A DNA stretch of 64,000 bases from a virus. Positions 58,401-64,000 of this stretch are shown piece after piece. The position numbers and the translations under genes are program-made. The stretch's first letter is position 1. Every line of letters begins with the position of its first letter. The notes under the pieces were generated by a model, which was given only the letters and a program-made list of their open reading frames with translations, did not search any database and was not told the DNA's origin. The stretch is taken from positions 16,533 through 80,532 of IMG/VR virus record IMGVR_UViG_3300020171_000003. One strand, written 5' to 3'.

Positions 58401-59811
58401 TATAAATGTAGGTGATATTCTTTTTGTTTCTGGAGAAGAAGTTACTGTAGGAGAAAAATTAGGAGATTCTTCTTCTGTTCTTGTTGGTAAATCTTTACTT
58501 TTATCTGGAGAAGTTTTTTCTTCTGATTATGTTTCTTTTTTTGACTATCCAGGAAAAGATACAGGTGTAGGTTATTTTACTTTAGACGGAAGAAATATGA
58601 ATTTGGAAATAGGAGATGATCTTTATGTAAAAGCTATTTCGGTAAATACATTTGGAATAGAATCTGGATTATTTTCTCCTTATACTTCTTTATATAAAGG
58701 AGAAGTTACTTTATTAGGATTACAAGAAGCTTTAGCCTCAGGTAAAAAAAGAATACTTTTACCTGACGGTATTTATAGCGGAGAATTTACTTTACCAGAT
58801 CAAGATGTTATAATAGAAGGTGTTTCTAAATCCGGTGTTATTTTTACTAATATGCCTAGCCAAAATTTATTTATTCTCCATAATTTAAATAGTAATTATG
58901 CTTTTAAAAATTTTACTTTACAAAGTAATGTAGATGGTACTTATCCTAAATTATTTAATATTACCGGTGATACTGAGGCTCAAAATTTAGCTAATATATC
59001 TTTTGATAATCTTTCTTTTATTGGAAAAGCTTCCAGAAGAGACAGAGCTATTTATGGATATAAAGGCAAAGGAAATATTGCTATTACAAATTGTCATTCC
59101 ATAAGTGGAGAGATTAATTTTGTTGATTATACTACTTCCAAATTTAATATAAGTAAAAATATAATGGAAAGTAACATATTTTATGCTTTCCAAATTTATT
59201 GTGATACGATTAATATGGAAGAAAATCAATGTTTAAATTATACAGGTGTAGGTATGCTTATTTATCCTACAAATACTGCTAATGTAAATAAAAATTATTT
59301 ATATACAAGAACAGGTTGTGCTTCTATTACAGGTATTAATATTTTTACTACCACAGGTGACATTAAAGCTGTTCAAAATAAAATTGATTTGGATACTTCT
59401 AGTTATTCAAATTCATCTACTAATACAGGTTTAAAAATTAGTAATGATTCTACCGGTATTTCTTTTATTTCAGATAATAATATAAATTTAAAAGCTCATA
59501 GCAATAGTGCTACTAAAGGTCTTTATTTTTATTCTTCTACTGGCATTGGTGGTTCTGTTATAGGAAATACTGTTGTTGTTAACAATATAAATACTCCTTC
59601 AGATAATAATTTGGGTATAGAACTTTTAAGTAATAATGCAACTATTACTGGAAATAGTATTAATTTGGTAAATAATTCAGCTAAAGATATTGGTATTTCT
59701 TTACATGCTGCTTACGGTTATAATAAAGGTACAGATAATATTACTTACAATGTCGGCACTTCAATTTTGGATGCGGGAACAAGTAATGATGTTTTAGCAA
59801 AGGATGTTTAA
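55402..59811 (+). CDS. Central tail tip / host-specificity protein (gpJ-like) with LamG-type insert
   Basis: The 1469-residue protein has a Gly/Ala-rich hydrophobic N-terminus (residues 8-70) as in many tip proteins, hub domains to ~270, and again from ~570 to 900 with NNRNYFSHIKYQYG (fibronectin-like area near 955). Residues ~280-485 look like a concanavalin/LamG domain (IGFWAFNESIGSIAVDSSKY; GLQFNGSNSYVDCG), a carbohydrate-binding fold. From ~1105 to the end a beta-helix (RILLPDGIYSGEFTLPDQDV onward) forms a spike-like tip. It should form the baseplate hub and contact the host. Confidence 0.75.
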   Translation: MSLLGKIGALVGAVVGVALVATGVGAPLGGALLGAAIGIPTALGAALTYGAIGFVAGTVLDYALGAVVPDIPSPTYDGTFPVPILESGAIISEAYGGPLYIAGNILRMNDPDAEDKLKIIVGHCLGPVEEFLGTYVNKKEWNTLDKVHHMVHSYGEEYQVPIKITTSIAIDQPYSSKTLFGMLTLVVNAYKSLSVVDNFFTDKICSFRGLAHSAYLFDKSSSDIGTNTPSVVEVIKGRRLIPIALNGVEGELEWSRNIGDILWDYYRRYDVASIIDEQQIGFWAFNESIGSIAVDSSKYDNNGTLHNFTGTYWVEGQFGNGLQFNGSNSYVDCGNLIPLSLIGKQSFSLSFMISFDSVTGIIWQKYEDSSNYIKVFISGGYLKIEAKSLGSYIINESFNFYPIANIEYRIVLCFDKTNLVCSLYVNKLKDTIEVGWNTDTDISNTGNVFWGSTSSSFAGVLDQARIYNKVLDFREVFACYEDGILDENSFRSLKEYSDEFLEDSEGSPMRPIGPSNYTVIASSQFGQTINRNNIASIATKLFAIIGEPRKSLIVTGTSPVTHTSDYGIYSPIYAFDVTKSLTSAPENNSWRSGNFSYFIASRISCDLSLPVKLRKVEIIPEADIGLKTFYVQGSNSVLDFLQYEYNDIGTTWTVLGSLQTAVPYDSTNPVQKFYINSDVAYRYYSLKIMSSYGITTGIRDICFWGIHPRFPFDHVFDNNIRKNDVKKLLNSCFFGRTFRTQGKIKVGWEGNKEPDGLGSLQDKSVKHIFTLNNVISLTRKKHTRYNKIKINYINFTEEGKKDYIEDSDEIDIEKRGEQLFEESCDFIYHQQIARARARRHLKKSMYCDWDCVIESTDEANRVELFDVISVIWSKFGWNEKQFIVMKKTEDWLGRVTFYCEAYYSGIYDDEETPVPESYFSKLSKVLGTPSPVTNLQALDDSYFDEQGSYITQVEISYTPPNNRNYFSHIKYQYGFKLTGENLITSGESPVVYMQPSYYANINVGDILFVSGEEVTVGEKLGDSSSVLVGKSLLLSGEVFSSDYVSFFDYPGKDTGVGYFTLDGRNMNLEIGDDLYVKAISVNTFGIESGLFSPYTSLYKGEVTLLGLQEALASGKKRILLPDGIYSGEFTLPDQDVIIEGVSKSGVIFTNMPSQNLFILHNLNSNYAFKNFTLQSNVDGTYPKLFNITGDTEAQNLANISFDNLSFIGKASRRDRAIYGYKGKGNIAITNCHSISGEINFVDYTTSKFNISKNIMESNIFYAFQIYCDTINMEENQCLNYTGVGMLIYPTNTANVNKNYLYTRTGCASITGINIFTTTGDIKAVQNKIDLDTSSYSNSSTNTGLKISNDSTGISFISDNNINLKAHSNSATKGLYFYSSTGIGGSVIGNTVVVNNINTPSDNNLGIELLSNNATITGNSINLVNNSAKDIGISLHAAYGYNKGTDNITYNVGTSILDAGTSNDVLAKDV

Positions 59812-59813
59812 TT

Positions 59814-60215
59814 ATGAATGCTATTCTATATCAAAAAGGATCAAATGAGATTGTTTATTTTGTGAAAGATTGTGTTAAGCACGGTAATGATTTTATTGGT
59901 TCTAATATGAAACTTTATGGATGTAAATCTTTTGAAGTTCTTTGGACAGAAGATGAAGAAGTAAAAGGACAAAAACTTAATAAAATAAAAAGTTCTGTTA
60001 GTAAGACAGAAAGACGTTCGATTAATGTTCAAGAGTATCAGGCGTCCGTAAAAATTATTCAATTGCTTGATGATATAACATTTACCAATTTAGAAAAGCA
60101 TATCGACACAAGCATTACAGATTTGGAAACAGCTAAGAGCTTCATAAAATTGATGGCTGCTACATTAAAAGCTGTAATTGAGATTCAAAACTATGATTCT
60201 AAGAAAGGAAAATAA
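59814..60215 (+). CDS. Unknown 133-aa tail-region protein
   Basis: An acidic/basic helical protein ending AKSFIKLMAATLKAVIEIQN, which resembles the end of some tail-fibre-associated proteins. It starts two bases after the gpJ-like stop. No firm family. Confidence 0.5.
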   Translation: MNAILYQKGSNEIVYFVKDCVKHGNDFIGSNMKLYGCKSFEVLWTEDEEVKGQKLNKIKSSVSKTERRSINVQEYQASVKIIQLLDDITFTNLEKHIDTSITDLETAKSFIKLMAATLKAVIEIQNYDSKKGK

Positions 60216-60216
60216 T

Positions 60217-60672
60217 ATGGCTGATTTTTCGTATCAACCAAATGTAGTTCATTCTTTTCCTGCTATACCTAATATTGATGTTACTCAAGGACAGAAGTAT
60301 ATGCAGAGTTCTTATAAATGGTCTGATAGATTTTTAAGAAAATATGAACTTAGATTTGGATATGTGAATAGGGCAAAAAGAAATTTATTAAGAAGTCATT
60401 TTGAAGGTCAATTTGGTCCATATAAAGCTTTTAATTGGATAAATATTCCTTCTTATGTTTTTGGTATTATAGAAGGTTCTCAAGTAAATTATGATGAAGG
60501 ATCAGAAGGACAAGGTTATTATGAAGAAACACCTGAAGTCGGTGGAAATGTTTTTGCTGTAAGAATAACTTTTATTTATAGTTCTTCTGCTTCATTTTTT
60601 ACAATTGATTCGGAAGATGATTTGGTTATTCTAGATGAATCAGGAATACCTATTTATTCGGAGGAGTATTAA
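60217..60672 (+). CDS. Minor tail protein (gpM-like), copy 2
   Basis: ATG 60217 follows AAGAAAGGAAAATAAT. The 151-residue product has the same length as copy 1, the same MADFSY start and identical core motifs, with long identical DNA runs, but a different C-terminus (DDLVILDESGIPIYSEEY). The variable end adjoins its own spike, suggesting each copy adapts one spike to the tail. Confidence 0.7.
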   Translation: MADFSYQPNVVHSFPAIPNIDVTQGQKYMQSSYKWSDRFLRKYELRFGYVNRAKRNLLRSHFEGQFGPYKAFNWINIPSYVFGIIEGSQVNYDEGSEGQGYYEETPEVGGNVFAVRITFIYSSSASFFTIDSEDDLVILDESGIPIYSEEY

Positions 60673-60673
60673 A

Positions 60674-62743
60674 ATGAAAAAATTATGTGGTGCTATTCTT
60701 TTCTTATTTGTTAGTGCTGGAATTCTAATAGGAGCAAAAGGTTCTGATTATATTTTAGTAACTTCTATTACAGGTTCTGATTATGTTATTGGAGTAGATA
60801 TTTCTAACACAAGTATGGCTACAACAGGAACTACGAGCAGATTTAAATTTGAGAATTTTCCTATTTCAATTTTAGTTCAAGCGGCATTAGATTTAAAACA
60901 AAATTTATTGCATAATGTAGAATTTGTTTCTGAATATGGAAATAGTGTAAATACAGCAGTAGCCGCCATCGGGGCAACCGAAACCACCCTAATTATCGAC
61001 GAGTCCACCGCCCTAACCGCCAGCGTAACCTGGCCCTCCACCCTGGCCCTGAAAGTACAGAACGGGGCGGTGATCAGTGGGGCCTATACCTTGGCATTGG
61101 CAAACTGCTCAAAGTTCGAGGGTGCGCCTGGGTGCTTTGGGAGTGACATAACCGTCACAGGGCTACAGGAGGCTTATCCTGATTACTGGACCCAAAACGT
61201 ATTACCGGGAACCACAAACATGTCGGTTGCTATTGGAAAAGCCCATGTCGCCTCGGCAAATGGGGCTGTCCTATGGAAATCAGCAACATACGCAATGTCA
61301 GCAGGGGAGAGTATAACCCTCACCGGATCATGCACTTGGATGAGTGAAGGAATCACAACTATAAAATATACCGGGGCTTCAGCGGCTACCATGATTTACC
61401 TTGCCCTTGGTGGTGATTTTACGATTTCCGGGGGGAAGGTTATTCTTGACGGAAATAGCACAGTAGGGACCGGGCTTAGAGTTGACAACGATAAAGCAAC
61501 AATGGCCGATGCCGTTGATATGACTATCCGGGACTTGGAAGCTAAGAATTTCTACTCAGACGCAAACAGCCGGAATGCCATGGGGTTTTATGCTTATGGT
61601 GCGTTTAACAAAATTATGTTCGATAATTGCAAGGCAAAGAACATCAGTCGTGCCGCTGTCCTCACAGGAAGCCCGGCCTGCATAGGTTATGGTTATGGGC
61701 ATGGAGGGATAGTTAATTACGCAAAGAGTGTCACGTTTATAAACCCGGTCATTGATACGGTAACAAACGCAGACGCAACAGGGGCGGAAACTGAAGTCGA
61801 TATGGACGGCATTAACATCACCGGCCCTGATGCAAACGCAAACGCCGGGGTGAAAATGCCCACTTCGCTTGTAGTTCTTGGGGGTACTTTTAGAAACTGC
61901 ACTGGTCGATCAATTAAAAGCCAGATGGAAAGCAACCTTGTTGACGGGCCTACTTTTATTAAAGATTCGGATATGCTGAAAAAAGCAGCCGCATCTATCC
62001 AAGAAGTTGATTTTCAGTACGGGTCTGGTGTGCTTACAAACTTTAAGTGCCGATACGGTTTAAACGCAGGTGGAACAACCCCCTTCCCGACCTCTTGGGC
62101 AATCTGCAATGCCTCTGTAAGAGGTTTTGCCGTAGAAGAAGGGGCATTGGTAGTGACCAATGGAGAAATCACAAATGATATCCCGCAGGCAACCGACCTA
62201 ATGCCATACTTGGTCACACTTGTCAGAACAGCCGGAAACTTCCAATCAGTAATAGTAAGCAACAATACTTTCCTCGGAGTCGGGGCCGTTGATACGTTTA
62301 TTTTAAACAATTCTGATTATGTTAAAAAAATTGTGGCAAACGACAATTACATAAACGACCTTGGAGTATCTTTAATTTACGGCACTTCCTATCCAAGCGC
62401 AATCGTTCAGGCTAGCGGAAACTATCTCTCAGGAACTTCTAGACTTATATGTGACGGTGGGACTTATCCTTTCTGGTATGGAGAAGGGAACTATGGCTTT
62501 TCAACTTTAGGTAAATCTCGTAGAAAAGGAGCCGCTACGGCCATTTCAGATGGTGGAACGATAACACATTACATGGGCGCTGCTCCTAATTCAGTTCGCA
62601 TAACCGGGTCAGTAGCGGACGAAATAGTAGCCGTTACGGCTATATCTGCGACAACCTTTACGGTATCAATTAAAAAAAGAACTGACGGATCAGCAGGCAC
62701 AGCCCAAACGATTTATTGGGATGCTGACATGGGGATGTTATAA
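60674..62743 (+). CDS. Tail spike 2, signal-peptide start and imported beta-helix body
   Basis: ATG 60674 follows GGAGGAGTATTAAA. The 689-residue protein begins MKKLCGAILFLFVSAGILIG then AKG, again like a signal peptide. From residue ~97 (base 60960) the DNA becomes GC-rich: AAIGATETTLIIDESTALTA then PSTLALKVQNGAVIS, a beta-helix start shared with spike 1, and a repetitive body to the end. Enzyme activity against surface polysaccharide is plausible but no catalytic residues are obvious. Confidence 0.75.
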   Translation: MKKLCGAILFLFVSAGILIGAKGSDYILVTSITGSDYVIGVDISNTSMATTGTTSRFKFENFPISILVQAALDLKQNLLHNVEFVSEYGNSVNTAVAAIGATETTLIIDESTALTASVTWPSTLALKVQNGAVISGAYTLALANCSKFEGAPGCFGSDITVTGLQEAYPDYWTQNVLPGTTNMSVAIGKAHVASANGAVLWKSATYAMSAGESITLTGSCTWMSEGITTIKYTGASAATMIYLALGGDFTISGGKVILDGNSTVGTGLRVDNDKATMADAVDMTIRDLEAKNFYSDANSRNAMGFYAYGAFNKIMFDNCKAKNISRAAVLTGSPACIGYGYGHGGIVNYAKSVTFINPVIDTVTNADATGAETEVDMDGINITGPDANANAGVKMPTSLVVLGGTFRNCTGRSIKSQMESNLVDGPTFIKDSDMLKKAAASIQEVDFQYGSGVLTNFKCRYGLNAGGTTPFPTSWAICNASVRGFAVEEGALVVTNGEITNDIPQATDLMPYLVTLVRTAGNFQSVIVSNNTFLGVGAVDTFILNNSDYVKKIVANDNYINDLGVSLIYGTSYPSAIVQASGNYLSGTSRLICDGGTYPFWYGEGNYGFSTLGKSRRKGAATAISDGGTITHYMGAAPNSVRITGSVADEIVAVTAISATTFTVSIKKRTDGSAGTAQTIYWDADMGML

Positions 62744-62765
62744 CTTCAACCAGCGGAGAGGACTG

Positions 62766-62864
62766 ATGACCCCGAACCAATTAAAGAAAAAGCTCCGAAA
62801 GGTTTTTGAGCAAATTGTGAAGAAGCAAATTGATGACTTACTAAACCCAAAGAATCACAAATAA
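62766..62864 (+). CDS. 32-aa gene brought in with spike cassette
   Basis: ATG 62766 follows GGAGAGGACTG, part of the 23-bp block shared by both spikes. The product is basic and helical (MTPNQLKKKLRKVFEQIVKK). The equivalent place after spike 1 has only ATG-AAA-TGG-TAG. Probably a donor-phage gene, perhaps no longer needed. Confidence 0.5.
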   Translation: MTPNQLKKKLRKVFEQIVKKQIDDLLNPKNHK

Positions 62865-62880
62865 AACCGGAGGCCAGCGA

Positions 62881-62940
62881 ATGCCTGAATGTTTACCCAA
62901 CCATTGGTTCAAACTAAGAAGCGGAGTTGAAACAGTATAA
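62881..62940 (+). pseudogene. 19-codon frame, likely remnant of donor lysis gene start
   Basis: CGGAGGCCAGCGA-ATGCCTGAATG closely matches CGGAGGCCAACTA-ATGCCTGAAAA at the holin-like gene (63438), but the frame stops after 19 codons. It looks like the leftover start of the donor phage's downstream gene. Confidence 0.45.
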
Positions 62941-62963
62941 AAGAAAAATTAAAATAAAAAAGG

Positions 62964-62992
62964 TTGACAGAATAAAAAAAAGAGTTTATAAA
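62964..62992 (+). promoter_or_regulatory. Promoter before last virion and lysis genes
   Basis: TTGACA (62964-62969), 17 bases and TATAAA (62987-62992). A GAGC-GAAT-GCTC hairpin follows before the gene at 63081. Confidence 0.7.
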
Positions 62993-63080
62993 AAATTAAA
63001 ACAATCAATCTCCTTAAAGAGAACCTTAAAACCATACCCGAGCGAATGCTCATAACTTTTAATTATTGGGAGGTTCTATA

Positions 63081-63410
63081 ATGAGTGAGATTGGAAATTA
63101 CCTTCGTCTTTTAGTCAATGGAGATAAAACAGCTAAAATTACTGTTTTAAAAGTCGTGACAGCTCCGCAAGAATTTACTACTAGTTTTAACACTTCTTTA
63201 AATTATCGAAAAAAACTTTTTGCTTATAATAATTCACCTTCTGCTTCCGGAGAACTTTATATGGGTTTTTCAGGTGATCTTTCTCCTGCTTCTGGATATC
63301 CTATTCCTTCTGGAGCTGAAATAAAAATTCCTGTAGCTCAAAATATTTCTATATTCTTTTGCAGTACTTCTGGTGAAGTCGGAGATATGAGGATTTTTGA
63401 AATTGCATAA
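63081..63410 (+). CDS. Unknown 109-aa structural-type protein
   Basis: ATG 63081 has TTGGGAGGTTCTATA in front. The Ser/Gly-rich beta protein (YRKKLFAYNNSPSASGELYM; FSGDLSPASGYPIPSGAEI) may be a tail or spike accessory. No family recognised. Confidence 0.55.
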   Translation: MSEIGNYLRLLVNGDKTAKITVLKVVTAPQEFTTSFNTSLNYRKKLFAYNNSPSASGELYMGFSGDLSPASGYPIPSGAEIKIPVAQNISIFFCSTSGEVGDMRIFEIA

Positions 63411-63437
63411 TTTAAAAAAAGAAGCGGAGGCCAACTA

Positions 63438-63689
63438 ATGCCTGAAAAAGATGTTCCTTTATGGATTAAACTGTTTTCTGCTGTAGCTGTTATGGCAACA
63501 GGTGCTATGGCAAGTTTACGTGGAGTTTTTGTTACTCATTCTAAATTTGAAACAGAACAAAATAAATGTCAAATAGCTATTCGGAGAGATTTACAAGAAA
63601 TTAAAGAGGAACAAGAAAGTCATAAATCATACTTAATAGTAATTGCAGAAAGACTTGGAATTAAAAACGGGGATATTCCAAAAATATAA
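63438..63689 (+). CDS. Holin-like membrane protein
   Basis: The 83-residue protein has one membrane helix (LWIKLFSAVAVMATGAMASL, residues 8-27) and a charged coiled tail (QIAIRRDLQEIKEEQESHKS). One-span proteins of this kind next to an endolysin often act as holin or XhlA-like lysis proteins that let the endolysin reach peptidoglycan. Eleven bases separate it from the endolysin start. Confidence 0.6.
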   Translation: MPEKDVPLWIKLFSAVAVMATGAMASLRGVFVTHSKFETEQNKCQIAIRRDLQEIKEEQESHKSYLIVIAERLGIKNGDIPKI

Positions 63690-63699
63690 AGGATAAATA

Positions 63700-64000
63700 A
63701 TGCCGTCATTTAGTAAATCATCTTTAAGTAAACTAAATACCTGTGAATATGCTATTCAAGAATGGTTAAAAAATGTAATAATGAAGTATGACATTATTGT
63801 TATATGTGGGTATAGAACTGCACAAGAGCAAGACAAAGCTTTTAATGAAGGTTTTTCAAAAGTAAAATGGCCGAATAGTAAACATAATATTTATCTTTCT
63901 AGAGCAGTAGATATTGCTCCATATCCTTATAATAAATATAAAAATGATGTAGCAAAACATTATGAAATGGCAGCGTATGCTTTAGAGGTGGCTTCTGAAA
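63700..64000 (+). CDS. Endolysin, M15 L-alanyl-D-glutamate peptidase (partial)
   Basis: The gene runs off the right edge after 100 codons. The product has ICGYRTAQEQDKAFNEGFSK (residues ~36-55), VKWPNSKHNIYLSRAVDIAP (56-75), the zinc-binding H-x6-D arrangement of T5-type peptidases, which cut the L-Ala-D-Glu bond of the peptide stem. The final catalytic His lies beyond the window. Confidence 0.85.
   Translation, partial: MPSFSKSSLSKLNTCEYAIQEWLKNVIMKYDIIVICGYRTAQEQDKAFNEGFSKVKWPNSKHNIYLSRAVDIAPYPYNKYKNDVAKHYEMAAYALEVASE

Noticed and set aside
1-64000. tRNA genes, integrase and lysogeny repressor
   Set aside because: Looked for on both strands; no cloverleaf with a T-arm, no recombinase catalytic motifs and no CI-like repressor pair were seen.

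Overview
The window reads as part of the genome of a tailed double-stranded DNA phage with a lambda-like, long non-contractile tail (siphovirus type). It holds a large terminase, portal, S49 protease with a nested scaffold start, decoration protein, major capsid protein, tail tube, tail-assembly chaperones with a -1 frameshift signal, tape measure, gpL- and gpJ-like tip proteins, tail spikes, a holin candidate and an M15 endolysin. The DNA is AT-rich, with strong GGAGG ribosome sites and consensus TTGACA/TATAAT-type promoters. The host cannot be named from the sequence. I see no integrase, no lysogeny module and no tRNA genes.

Layout. (1) 1-7.3 kb, minus strand, from a near-perfect promoter at 7384: a 7-deazaguanine DNA-modification cluster (queD, queE, folE, a second QueD-fold protein without the catalytic Cys, a DpdA-type transglycosylase, a glycosyltransferase) followed by a sliding clamp. 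(2) 7.4-14 kb, minus: replication genes (DnaB-like helicase, initiator-like HTH proteins, Toprim primase, SF2 helicase, a small ribbon-helix-helix protein). Between two of these transcription units lies a plus-strand promoter-terminator pair predicting a ~77-nt RNA that could pair with the leader of the initiator mRNA. (3) 14-20.6 kb, minus: many small genes read from a recurring promoter whose extended -35 is AAAATAACTGTTGACA. (4) 20.6-26.6 kb: a mixed, repeat-rich hinge with small genes on both strands, a protein made of 33 Cys triplets, iteron-like repeats, a wHTH gene bracketed by a perfect 27-bp inverted repeat and 1.2 kb of AT-rich non-coding DNA. (5) 26.6-64 kb, plus: the packaging, head, tail and lysis genes.

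Two parts of the late region stand out. First, an eight-gene block at 37.7-44.8 kb (GT4-GT9 fusion, GT2, SGNH hydrolase, radical SAM enzyme, two methyltransferases, two unknowns) sits between head-tail joining genes and looks like a dedicated glycan system. Second, two tail-spike genes (52.0 and 60.7 kb) begin with AT-rich sequence encoding apparent signal peptides, then switch abruptly to GC-richer sequence. They share 41 bp near the switch and 23 bp starting exactly at the stop codon, as expected of exchangeable receptor-binding cassettes.

Together the genes suggest a phage that replicates with its own primosome and clamp, swaps guanines for a 7-deazaguanine (possibly further glycosylated) to resist host nucleases, and carries both surface-glycan and tail-spike diversification. 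QueC is not in this window, so the final base cannot be predicted.
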